Shown here one piece after another: positions 57,378 through 64,000 of a stretch of 64,000 nucleotides of DNA. A program made the translations under genes and the position numbers. The notes under the pieces were generated by a model. That model worked only from the letters and a program-made list of their open reading frames with translations, had not been told where the DNA came from and did no database searches. Source of the DNA: Streptomyces sp. NBC_00683 (GTDB lineage Bacteria; Actinomycetota; Actinomycetes; Streptomycetales; Streptomycetaceae); assembly GCF_036226745.1 (NCBI RefSeq), contig NZ_CP109013.1, positions 7,750,001 through 7,814,000 of the forward strand, given 5' to 3'. Position 1 is the stretch's first letter; the number at the start of each line of letters is the position of its first letter.

Positions 57378-57779
57378 ATGGCAGCGAACACGTCCGACCG
57401 GGTGCTCGTCGACGAGTGGCGGGCCCTTCTCGCGCTGCACGCCAGGACCCTCTCCGAGCTCGATCGTGCGCTCCATCAGCACGGCCTGGGGGCCAGCGAC
57501 TTCGAGGTGCTGGACGTCCTCGCGGAGGGCGCGGCCGACGACGGCGGTGGCGCCTACCGCGTACAGGAGCTCGCCTCCCGGGTCCATCTCAGCCAGAGTG
57601 CGCTGTCCCGGCTGGTCGCCCGGCTGGAGCGGGACGGGCTGGTCTGCCGCGGGATGTGCAGCGAGGACCGTCGCGGCGTACGGGTCGAGCTGACGGAGAA
57701 GGGTCGGACCCGCCACACGGAGGTCAGGCCGCTGCAACGCGCGGTGCTCGCCCGGATGCTGGGCGAGCACCGGGGCTGA
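57378..57779 (+). CDS. MarR-family transcriptional regulator
   Basis: Winged-helix regulator of 133 residues. The dimerisation helices flank LGASDFEVLDVLAEGAADDG and the DNA-binding part VQELASRVHLSQSALSRLVA then RLERDGLVCRGMCSEDRRGV, with the wing DRRGV typical of MarR. TAGCGT (57366-57371) ends 6 bases before ATG 57378 with no Shine-Dalgarno sequence, so a leaderless transcript is likely. The ligand and target are unknown; the adjacent convergent mycothiol-dependent isomerase-like gene is not obviously under its control. Confidence 0.9.
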   Translation: MAANTSDRVLVDEWRALLALHARTLSELDRALHQHGLGASDFEVLDVLAEGAADDGGGAYRVQELASRVHLSQSALSRLVARLERDGLVCRGMCSEDRRGVRVELTEKGRTRHTEVRPLQRAVLARMLGEHRG

Positions 57780-57812
57780 GCGGGACCGTCCGGTCCGGGG
57801 CGGCCCGGCCGT

Positions 57813-58565
57813 TCACGACCAGGTGACTCCGGAGTTCCCCGTCCACAGCGCGGCGACCTCCTGGTCCCCGCCCACCACGAGGGATGAGAGCGGCAGCCGG
57901 TTCCACAGGGCCAGGCAGAGCTCCGAGGCGGTTCCGCTCACCTCGCAGTCGGCCCGCTCCGCTTCCGCGGCCGCGCCACGCACTGTCTGCGGCGGTTCGG
58001 CGGACAGCCGTACGGTCCACACCTCGTCCGCGTCCAGCGCGCGCAGCCGCAGGGTGCGGGGTGTGCCGCTGCGCACCCGGCTCCTGGGGCGGGCGTGGAA
58101 GCCGGTCAGCAGTTCGTCGATGCCGTCGACGGCGCAGGGCGCCGCCACCGGTGTCAGTGCTCCGCCGCGCGCCGATTCGGCGTCCACCCGGTGGATCCTG
58201 GTCTCGTGCGCCTGCCTGCGCGCCCAGAACGCCAGCGGGGACGGTGCGGGCAGGAAGGTCCAGCAGTCGAGGTCGGCCGGAGCGGTCCGCAGTGCTTCCA
58301 CCAGCAGCGCGTGCCCGTCCGTGAACCAGTCGAGCAGCTCGTCGCCGTCCAGATCGGGCTCGCCACCGTCCGGGACGTACGTCCGGTGGCCCTCGGTCAC
58401 GAACGCGGTCGCCCAGCGGTGCACCATGCCGGTGTGCCTCAGCAGATCGCGCACCTGCCAGCCCGGGCAGGTCGGAACCGGTGCGTCCGGGCCTGCCTCG
58501 CCGGCTGCCACGGCCAGCAGGCGGCCTTCCCCGGCGAGGGATGCTATGTGCTCGGTTGTCTCCAC
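57813..58565 (-). CDS. Maleylpyruvate isomerase-family mycothiol-dependent enzyme (DinB-like)
   Basis: Mycothiol-dependent isomerase or transferase of about 250 residues with a DinB four-helix N-terminal domain (EHIASLAGEGRLLAVAAGEA; PVPTCPGWQVRDLLRHTG; RRQAHETRIHRVDAES, the metal-binding His residues) and a small C-terminal SCP-like domain (SGTASELCLALWNRLP). The CPGW and HETRIHRVD motifs are characteristic. GTG 58565 has no good Shine-Dalgarno sequence; CACAAT 7 bases upstream hints at a leaderless mRNA. Which thiol adduct it uses is unknown. Confidence 0.9.
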   Translation of the reverse strand: METTEHIASLAGEGRLLAVAAGEAGPDAPVPTCPGWQVRDLLRHTGMVHRWATAFVTEGHRTYVPDGGEPDLDGDELLDWFTDGHALLVEALRTAPADLDCWTFLPAPSPLAFWARRQAHETRIHRVDAESARGGALTPVAAPCAVDGIDELLTGFHARPRSRVRSGTPRTLRLRALDADEVWTVRLSAEPPQTVRGAAAEAERADCEVSGTASELCLALWNRLPLSSLVVGGDQEVAALWTGNSGVTWS

Positions 58566-58587
58566 GGCTGAGATTGTGGCAGGTCGG

Positions 58588-58956
58588 TCAGGCGCCCTGG
58601 GGGTGGGCGGAGCGGCTCCGGCCACCGCGGCGCACCAGCCGTGCGAACCAGCCGAGGGCGCAGGCCTGCACGAGGACGGACACGATCAGGGCAAGGTAGA
58701 CGAACCAGGCCGGACCACCCGTGTCGGGGCCTGCCACGGAGCTGCCGACGAGGAAGACGAAGATCGTCGGCGCTGCGAGGAAGAACACCCAGACCCCGGC
58801 GAACGAAGCGTCCTCATGGGCCACGAACAGTGTGTCCACCGTGACGAAGACCGTGGCCGCGAGGACGAGGCCGAGGTAGATCCGTGACGTCGTGTTGCCG
58901 AAGGTCAGTCGTGCCAGTGCGCGCAGCTGCCGCTTGCTCATCAGCTGGTGGCTCAT
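58588..58956 (-). CDS. SCO4225-type small membrane protein
   Basis: Membrane protein of 122 residues with three or four helices: IYLGLVLAATVFVTVDTLFV, VWVFFLAAPTIFVFLVG, and WFVYLALIVSVLVQACALGW. The N-terminal LRALARLTFGNTTSRIYLG and the final Arg-rich tail are soluble. It matches a streptomycete family known only by a locus name. GGGGAGC lies 5 bases before ATG 58956. It lies between the isomerase-like and MFS genes on the same strand. No function can be assigned. Confidence 0.75.
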   Translation of the reverse strand: MSHQLMSKRQLRALARLTFGNTTSRIYLGLVLAATVFVTVDTLFVAHEDASFAGVWVFFLAAPTIFVFLVGSSVAGPDTGGPAWFVYLALIVSVLVQACALGWFARLVRRGGRSRSAHPQGA

Positions 58957-59037
58957 GTCCGCTCCCCGTTCTCGGTTGATGTCTCCATCGTGCGCCGGGG
59001 AAGACGTCCGTGCCTGAGTACGCCTACTCAATATCGC

Positions 59038-60267
59038 TCATGTGTGCGTTGCGCGGCGTGCGCCGTATCCCAGCAGCGCCGCGGTCGCGGCGAGCAGCGT
59101 CACCGTCGTGAGCGCCACGGGCAGGGAGAACCAGTCGGCCAGGAAGCCGATCACCGGCGGTCCCAGCAGCATCCCGCCGTAGCCGAGCGTCGACGCTGCG
59201 GCCACTCCGCTCGGACCGGCCAGCGCGCCCGCCCGGCCGACCGCGACGGGGAAGATGTTGGCCAGGCCGAGGCCGGTCACGGCGAATCCGAGCAGGGCGA
59301 GCCAGAGCGTGGGGGCAAGGGCCCCGAGCAGCATCCCCGCCGCCGCCGTCGTTCCGCCGACCACCAGGGTGCGGGTCTGCCCGAACCGTTCGAGGAGCGT
59401 GGTGCCGGTGAGCCGGCCGATGGCCATCGTCAGGGCGAACAGGGAGTATCCGGCTGCCGCGGGCCCCGGGTCGGCGTGCAGGTCCTGCGTGAGGTGCAGC
59501 GCGCCCCACTCGGCCAGCGCGCCCTCGCCGTACGCCGTGCAGAGCGCGATCACGCCGAAAAGGATGACGATCCGGCGGGCGCGGCCGTCCATGCGCTGCG
59601 GGCGCTCCCGCGTGCCGGAGGCCCGCTGCATCGGGGTGGTGACGGCGGTGGCCGGCCGGTGGCGCAGCAGTACCGGGCCGGTGACGGCAGTGACCAGCAG
59701 CCCGATTCCGGTGAGGGCGAACAGATGCGTCGAGGGCGACAGGCTGCCCGCGACAAGTCCGCCGAGCCCGGCGCCGGCCATGCCGCCGAGGCTGAACGCG
59801 GCGTGGAAGCTCGGCATCACCGGGCGGCGTATGGCGGTGACGAGATCGACGGCCGCGCTGTTCGCCGCCACGTTCATGCCGCCGTAGGCGGCTCCGAACA
59901 GCAACAGGACCAGCCCGAGGGCGAGGACCGAATGCGTCTGCGCGGGAAGGGCGATGCTCAGCGACAGCAGTACACCGCAGGCCACGGTGACGGCATGGCT
60001 CCCGTAGCGCCGGCAGAGCCGGCCGGTGAGCATCATGGTGATCACCGCACCCGCCGAGACGCCCAGCAGGGCGAGTCCGAGGGTGGAGGGGGAGGCTCCG
60101 GTCTGGTGCTTGATGGCCGGGATACGGACCACCCAGCCGGCGAAGAGGAACCCGTCGAGGGCGAAGAACACGGTCAGCGCGGTACGGAGGCGGGCCGACG
60201 GGGGTGGGGCGGTGTCTCCGCCAAGTCCCCCCGGTAGGGCCGTCCGCAGTTTGTTTAGTTGCGGCAC
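59038..60267 (-). CDS. Major facilitator superfamily transporter
   Basis: Efflux-type or sugar-type MFS protein of 409 residues with about 12 helices. The motif A-like loop between helices 2 and 3 reads MMLTGRLCRRYGSHAV, and the second half repeats the pattern with LTGTTLLERFGQTRTLVVGG. It resembles small bacterial exporters that sit next to ROK or TetR regulators. GTG 60267 is chosen since TATGCT lies 6 bases upstream with no Shine-Dalgarno sequence (leaderless). It is divergent from a ROK-type regulator gene, which probably controls it. The substrate is unknown; sugars or sugar derivatives are plausible from the regulator family. Confidence 0.88.
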   Translation of the reverse strand: MPQLNKLRTALPGGLGGDTAPPPSARLRTALTVFFALDGFLFAGWVVRIPAIKHQTGASPSTLGLALLGVSAGAVITMMLTGRLCRRYGSHAVTVACGVLLSLSIALPAQTHSVLALGLVLLLFGAAYGGMNVAANSAAVDLVTAIRRPVMPSFHAAFSLGGMAGAGLGGLVAGSLSPSTHLFALTGIGLLVTAVTGPVLLRHRPATAVTTPMQRASGTRERPQRMDGRARRIVILFGVIALCTAYGEGALAEWGALHLTQDLHADPGPAAAGYSLFALTMAIGRLTGTTLLERFGQTRTLVVGGTTAAAGMLLGALAPTLWLALLGFAVTGLGLANIFPVAVGRAGALAGPSGVAAASTLGYGGMLLGPPVIGFLADWFSLPVALTTVTLLAATAALLGYGARRATHT

Positions 60268-60388
60268 AAACTCAGCATAGGGCCGCGCGGACGCCGCACG
60301 CAACATGGCGGACCCCATGACGGTCCGGTGAACGATGTGGGGCGTACGGGCGTCGGCGACGGCTCCGGATCATGGGAGACTCGCCCCC

Positions 60389-61603
60389 ATGAACGGGAAG
60401 TCGACCACCACCCGGCAGAAGTTGGAGAGAGGCCGCAGCGCCCTGGGACCCGCGCTGGAGCTGGTCCACACAGGCCGCGCGCCCACGCGTGCCGTGCTGA
60501 CGTCCGAACTCGGCGTCACCCGTGCCACCGCGGGAGCGGTGGCCGCGGAGCTGGAGGCGCTCGGGCTCATCCGGGTCGACTCCAGCCCCGGCTCCGCGGC
60601 CGGTTCGCAGGGCCGCCCCTCGCACCGGCTGGCCGTCAGGGACAGCGGGCCGGTCGCACTCGCCGCGCAGGTCCACTCCGACGGCTTCCGGGCCGCGCTC
60701 GTCGGGCTCGGCGGCAGGATCGTCGCCACCGCACCCGGCTGCGTCGCGGTCATGGCCGATCCGGCCCAGGTCCTCGGCGAGGTCGTCGAAGCCGGTGCCC
60801 GGCTGCTGCGGGACAGCGGACTGCGCTGCGTCGGAGCCGGGCTCGCCGTCCCCTCCGCCGTCGCCGAACCCGAGGGCACCGCCCTCAATCCGCTGCACAT
60901 CGCCTGGCCCGCGGGTGCCCCCGTCCGGGAGATCTTCACCGCATGCGTGCGCGCGGCCGGCATCACCGGACCGGCGTTCACCGGCAACGACGTCAACCTC
61001 ACCGCCCTCGCCGAGCACCGGCACGGAGCCGGACGCGGCGCCCAGCACCTGCTCTGCGTGGCCACCGGACACCGTGGCGTGGGCGGTGCGCTCGTCCTGG
61101 ACGGGCGCCTGCACAGCGGGAGTTCGGGACTCGCCCTGGAGGTGGGGCATCTCACGGTGAACCCCGAGGGGCGGCCCTGCCACTGCGGCGGACGCGGCTG
61201 TCTGGACGTCGAGACGGACCCCCTCGCCTTCCTCACCGCGGCGCGCCGGGAACCCGGCCCCGAGGAGTCGCTCCTCAAGCAGGCCGGCGACCTGCTGCGC
61301 ACGGAGTACGCCGACCCCTGCGTACGGACAGCCGCCGAGGAACTGATCGACCGTCTCGGCCTGGGCCTGGCGGGGCTCGTCAACATCCTCAACCCCGACC
61401 GCATCATCCTCGGCGGCCTGCACCGCGACCTCCTCGAGGCCGACCCCGAACGGCTCCGGGCGGTCGTCGCCGACCGCAGCCTGTGGGGGCGCAGCGGCAG
61501 CGTGCCGATCCTGTCCTGCACTCTGGCCCACAACAGCCTGGTGGGCGCCGCCGAGCTGGCCTGGCAGCCCGTGCTCGACGACCCGCTCGCCGCCCTCGCC
61601 TGA
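60389..61603 (+). CDS. ROK-family transcriptional regulator
   Basis: Protein of 404 residues with an N-terminal winged HTH (residues 20-75: ALELVHTGRAPTRAVLTSEL then GVTRATAGAVAAELEALGLI) and a C-terminal ROK domain with the zinc motif CHCGGRGCLD and GHRGVGGALVLDGRLHSG. The kinase motif DxGGT is not intact (LVGLGGRIV), so it is a repressor rather than a kinase. A sugar or sugar-phosphate probably acts as effector. It is divergent from the MFS gene, the likely target. Its stop codon directly abuts the convergent phosphotriesterase-like gene. Confidence 0.9.
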   Translation: MNGKSTTTRQKLERGRSALGPALELVHTGRAPTRAVLTSELGVTRATAGAVAAELEALGLIRVDSSPGSAAGSQGRPSHRLAVRDSGPVALAAQVHSDGFRAALVGLGGRIVATAPGCVAVMADPAQVLGEVVEAGARLLRDSGLRCVGAGLAVPSAVAEPEGTALNPLHIAWPAGAPVREIFTACVRAAGITGPAFTGNDVNLTALAEHRHGAGRGAQHLLCVATGHRGVGGALVLDGRLHSGSSGLALEVGHLTVNPEGRPCHCGGRGCLDVETDPLAFLTAARREPGPEESLLKQAGDLLRTEYADPCVRTAAEELIDRLGLGLAGLVNILNPDRIILGGLHRDLLEADPERLRAVVADRSLWGRSGSVPILSCTLAHNSLVGAAELAWQPVLDDPLAALA

Positions 61604-62515
61604 TCAGGGGCGGGGGCCCTCCCGCGGGGCGGCGAAGGCGAAGGCGCGCGCCGGTGCGGTGACGAGGACGGAGTGCAACAGGTCCTTCCCGAGGGCCTGT
61701 TCCAGCCGGGGACGCAGCCTTCGCAGGAGGTGGGGCATCCCCGGCGTCCCGGGCACGGTGGTGTCGCCACCGAGCAGCAACCGGCCGCCGAAGCCGGCAT
61801 CGGCGAGCTCCGCGAGCTGCTCCGGCAGCCGCCAGTCCGTGGCGTGGTTGGCTCGTGAAGGGCCGTCGAACGCCAGGAACGCACCCGCCCGCGCGGCCTC
61901 GCGCTGCACCACACCGTCGGGGAACCGGCCCAGGTGGCCGAGGACCACACACCCCGGATCCACCCCCAACTCCCCGCACAGCAGGTCCAGTACATCCAGC
62001 GCACCCGTCCCCAGCTCCAGATGCACGGCGATCGGCGCGCCGGTCCGGTGATGGGCCCCTGCCGCAGCTGCCATGGTGAGCCGGGCGTGGGCGTCGATGC
62101 CGTGGAACGATCCGGCCACCTTGATCAGCCCCGCCCGCACGCCCGTACCGCCGATGCCCTCGGTGAGTTCCCGGACGAACAGGGCCTCCAGCTCCGGCAG
62201 AATCCGGCCGAGCAACTCCTCGGGGTAATGGGCGGCTTGATGGAGCCCGGTGGCCGCGACCACCTCGACCCCGGTCGAGCAGGACAGGGCAACGAGGTCC
62301 CCGGGCCTCCTGCCCATCCCGTACGGAGTCCACTGCACCACCGACCGGCCCCCGAGCCCGTGGAAGCCGCGCAGCAGCTCCTGGGCCCGTCCGGGATCGT
62401 CCAGCTCCTGGCCGGGCAGCAGCGGGGTGCGGAGGAAGAGATGGTCGTGTGCGTCGCAGACACCCAGGTCCTCGGCGGGGATGTCGCCGAGGACGGTGCG
62501 GACCCGGGTCACCAC
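61604..62515 (-). CDS. Phosphotriesterase-family (PHP/PTE-like) amidohydrolase
   Basis: Amidohydrolase-fold protein of 303 residues with a bi-metal site: the N-terminal HxH is CDAHDHLFL, further metal ligands lie in GLIKVAGSF (Lys, as the carbamylated residue), IAVHLELGTGAL (His) and VVLGHLGRFPDG (His), and LLLGGDTT supplies the Asp. Members hydrolyse phosphotriesters or lactones, and physiological substrates are often lactones. Two adjacent GTG codons (62515 and 62512) can serve as start; both overlap the DUF4865 stop. It ends an operon that starts with a TetR gene. Confidence 0.85.
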   Translation of the reverse strand: MVTRVRTVLGDIPAEDLGVCDAHDHLFLRTPLLPGQELDDPGRAQELLRGFHGLGGRSVVQWTPYGMGRRPGDLVALSCSTGVEVVAATGLHQAAHYPEELLGRILPELEALFVRELTEGIGGTGVRAGLIKVAGSFHGIDAHARLTMAAAAGAHHRTGAPIAVHLELGTGALDVLDLLCGELGVDPGCVVLGHLGRFPDGVVQREAARAGAFLAFDGPSRANHATDWRLPEQLAELADAGFGGRLLLGGDTTVPGTPGMPHLLRRLRPRLEQALGKDLLHSVLVTAPARAFAFAAPREGPRP

Positions 62516-63090
62516 TGCCTGTCCCGCCCCAACCGGTCGCGTTCCGGCGCCGACACGTGCAGCACCTCGAAATGGTCACCGGGGGCCGCGGCGGGCTCCT
62601 GCTCCCAGAGGGTGAAGTGGAGCAGCTGCCAGCGGCGCGGATCCACTGCCAGTGCCGTGGCGACGACCCCGGGAGACGCGGCCCGCAGGCGGGCTTCCTC
62701 CAGCGCGGCGTCGACCGCCCCGGCGGGCCGCTCCGTGTCCGCTACCGGCACTCGGCGGCGGACCGCCGCCCGGGCGGGGGCGCCCGCGGCAGGCCCGTCC
62801 AGGTACGCGAGCCCCGTCCAGTGCTGCACCTCGGGGCGGCCGAAGTCATCGACGATGCCCTGGAATCCGGGGCCCCAGAGAAAGGCGTTCATCCCCTCGG
62901 GGGCCGACCACAGGTACAGCGGGGCGTACTGGTTGACCGGTGACGCCCCGCCGCGTTCCCGGATCAGATACGCCTTGAGGCCGAGGCCGGGGAACGCGTC
63001 GAGGAGGTGCCCCCTCGTCGCGACGCGACTGCGGATGATCTCCATGTTGTAGTCCGCGGGCAGGGTGATCTCGTACTGCATGGCGTGCAT
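62509..63090 (-). CDS. DUF4865-family protein
   Basis: Cytoplasmic protein of 193 residues, a family I recognise by its start MHAMQYEITLPADYNMEIIR and the block APLYLWSAPEGMNAFLWGPG. It looks like a ferredoxin-like dimeric alpha/beta barrel with a C-terminal segment RWQLLHFTLWEQEP. No catalytic residues can be identified. GAGGAGT lies 4-5 bases before ATG 63090. It sits between the TetR gene, 35 bases upstream, and the phosphotriesterase-like gene, which overlaps it. Joint repression by the TetR protein is likely, and it may work with the hydrolase. Confidence 0.8.
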   Translation of the reverse strand: MHAMQYEITLPADYNMEIIRSRVATRGHLLDAFPGLGLKAYLIRERGGASPVNQYAPLYLWSAPEGMNAFLWGPGFQGIVDDFGRPEVQHWTGLAYLDGPAAGAPARAAVRRRVPVADTERPAGAVDAALEEARLRAASPGVVATALAVDPRRWQLLHFTLWEQEPAAAPGDHFEVLHVSAPERDRLGRDRQW

Positions 63091-63125
63091 GGGTAACTCC
63101 TCGAGCAGGGAACCGACTTCGCGGT

Positions 63126-63695
63126 TCAGGCCGACGGGGTGCGTGCGGCGAGCAGGGAGAGCAGCCCCGTGACCGCCGAGTCGAAGGCGGCGCCCGACCC
63201 GGAGGCGCGAGCCAGGACGTAGCCGCCCTGGACGGTCGCCACGATGGCCGCCGCGATCTCGCCCGCAACGAGACCCGGTGCGAACTCGCCCTTGTCCAGG
63301 CCCTCCTGTACGACCTCGGTGAGCCGGCCCCGCAGCCATGCCAGCGTCTTGTCCACCGGCGCGCGCAGCTCGTCGCTCGCCACGACATCCGGATCCATCG
63401 TCAGCCGCCCCACCGGGCAGCCCCGCAGCACCTCGCGCTCGCGCAGCAGATAGCCGGAGATCCGCTCGTACGCCGGTCCGGGCCCGTCCAGCACGCGCCC
63501 AGCGGCCTCCCGCATCTGCGCCGAGGTGCGGTCGATGGCCGCGAGCGCCAGATCCGGCTTGCCGGCGAAGTGGTGGTACATGCTGCCCTGGCCCGCACCC
63601 GCCCTCTGCTGGATGGCCTTGGGGCTCGTGCCCACGTAGCCGCGCTCCCAGAGGAGCTCCTGGGTGGCCTCGATCAGACGGTCCGGAGTGCTCAT
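63126..63695 (-). CDS. TetR-family repressor of the DUF4865-hydrolase operon
   Basis: Repressor of 189 residues. The HTH is RLIEATQELLWERGYVGTSP, then KAIQQRAGAGQGSMYHHFAG (residues 5-50). The C-terminal domain includes RGCPVGRLTMDPDVVASDEL and a long helix AAIVATVQGGYVLARASG, as in LmrA/YxaF-type TetR proteins. ATG 63695 is just downstream of an inverted repeat CTGTAC...GTACAG (63703-63724), its likely own operator. It heads an operon with DUF4865 and phosphotriesterase-like genes and is likely induced by the hydrolase's substrate. Confidence 0.9.
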   Translation of the reverse strand: MSTPDRLIEATQELLWERGYVGTSPKAIQQRAGAGQGSMYHHFAGKPDLALAAIDRTSAQMREAAGRVLDGPGPAYERISGYLLREREVLRGCPVGRLTMDPDVVASDELRAPVDKTLAWLRGRLTEVVQEGLDKGEFAPGLVAGEIAAAIVATVQGGYVLARASGSGAAFDSAVTGLLSLLAARTPSA

Positions 63696-63702
63696 CCCTC
63701 CA

Positions 63703-63724
63703 CTGTACATACCAGTAGGTACAG
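63703..63724. promoter_or_regulatory. Inverted-repeat operator at the TetR start
   Basis: CTGTAC (63703-63708) and GTACAG (63719-63724) are perfect complements 10 bases apart, and TACC-AGTA-GGTA is nested between them. It begins 8 bases upstream of the TetR ATG on the reverse strand. The rest of the 200-base divergent region up to 63896 holds little beyond a TTGACC near 63873. Confidence 0.6.
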
Positions 63725-63896
63725 AATCCCGCGCGGCCCGGACCGATGCCGGGAGCAGACGCGCGGGCGCCACGTACTCCCACGGGGGTACGCGCACTGC
63801 CGCTGGCCGTACGACGCCCCGGACCCCCTCCCGGAGACAGGCTCGTAAGCGACAGAAGAACGCGAACGAACCCTTGACCCGAGGGAGCTGACCGAG

Positions 63897-64000
63897 ATGA
63901 ACACCCTGGCCCACTCCGGCGGACCCGGACCCTGGATCCTCCTCTTCCCGATCATCTGGGCGGCCGTCGTCGTCGGCGTCGTCACCCTGCTGCGCCGCAC
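63897..64000 (+). CDS. Small membrane protein, truncated by the window edge
   Basis: Only the first 34 codons are present: MNTLAHSGGPGPWILLFP, then IIWAAVVVGVVTLLRR. A transmembrane helix starts at about residue 13 and a basic segment follows, as in the N-terminus of Streptomyces SHOCT-type small membrane proteins, though the SHOCT domain itself would lie outside the window. GAGGGAGC lies 8-10 bases before ATG 63897. The function cannot be told. Confidence 0.6.
   Translation, partial: MNTLAHSGGPGPWILLFPIIWAAVVVGVVTLLRR

Noticed and set aside
1..64000. Search for CRISPR arrays, tRNA/rRNA genes, insertion sequences, integrases, phage genes or a large biosynthetic gene cluster
   Set aside because: None was recognised by eye. 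A tRNA scan and profile search would be needed to exclude them formally.

Overview
The window is chromosomal DNA of a high-GC actinobacterium, almost certainly a Streptomyces or close relative. The support is third-position G/C bias throughout, GTG and TTG starts, many LacI, ROK, TetR, MarR and ArsR regulators, mycothiol- and F420-type enzymes, and families largely confined to Streptomyces (DUF6421, DUF6332, SCO4225-type membrane protein). I see no rRNA, tRNA, CRISPR array, insertion sequence, prophage or attachment site. No stretch longer than about 275 bases lacks a gene; the longest gaps are divergent promoter regions and are described as such.

Layout. 1-10.9 kb: a truncated Ser/Thr kinase, an Lrp-type regulator with a HAD phosphatase divergent from a FUSC membrane exporter, a lactonase-like propeller behind a probable DasR site, a CbiX-like protein, an amino-sugar-type kinase overlapping uracil-DNA glycosylase, an Asp-box propeller, a cupin and a GNAT. 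11.0-24.5 kb: a catabolic island for glucuronoxylan, with LacI repressor, sugar ABC importer (binding protein and two permeases, no ATPase), GH3 beta-xylosidase, an internally deleted GH10 xylanase remnant, glucarate-dehydratase-type enolase, sodium:solute symporter and a secreted GH115 alpha-glucuronidase. 24.5-36.2 kb: an old-yellow-enzyme gene and an ArsR regulator sharing a 10-bp promoter motif, a methyltransferase, ferredoxin-NADP reductase, a DUF305 lipoprotein divergent from an LVIVD-repeat secreted protein, PAP2 and HAD phosphatases, an M56 peptidase with a DUF5134 membrane protein, a GNAT and a glycerophosphodiesterase. 36.5-44.6 kb: a DUF6421-SDR-threonine aldolase operon, a B3/4-domain protein, an acyltransferase, a thioredoxin, a flavin reductase behind a cysteine-type leader peptide, and etfBA. 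44.7-64 kb: a HpcH/HpaI-like lyase, a dienelactone-hydrolase-like protein lacking its nucleophile, a LacI/ROK kinase pair, a P-loop/Nudix fusion, M20 dipeptidase, geranylgeranyl-reductase-type flavoprotein, F420-type oxidoreductase with TetR, a two-component system, MarR, MFS exporter, ROK repressor, and a TetR-DUF4865-phosphotriesterase-like operon.

How the genes work together. The clearest unit is the xylan island. The exported GH115 would remove (methyl)glucuronic acid from xylan, the ABC system would import short xylo-oligosaccharides, and the intracellular GH3 enzyme would split them. The symporter and enolase-superfamily dehydratase are well placed to import and process the uronate or aldarate released. 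Related palindromes (CGAAACATTCG and TCGAAACTTTCGA) precede both transcription units, as expected for control by the adjacent LacI protein. Most other units are small regulator-target pairs with recognisable inverted repeats between them. At least eight genes have a TANNNT hexamer 6-8 bases before a start codon that lacks a Shine-Dalgarno sequence, so leaderless mRNAs look common here.
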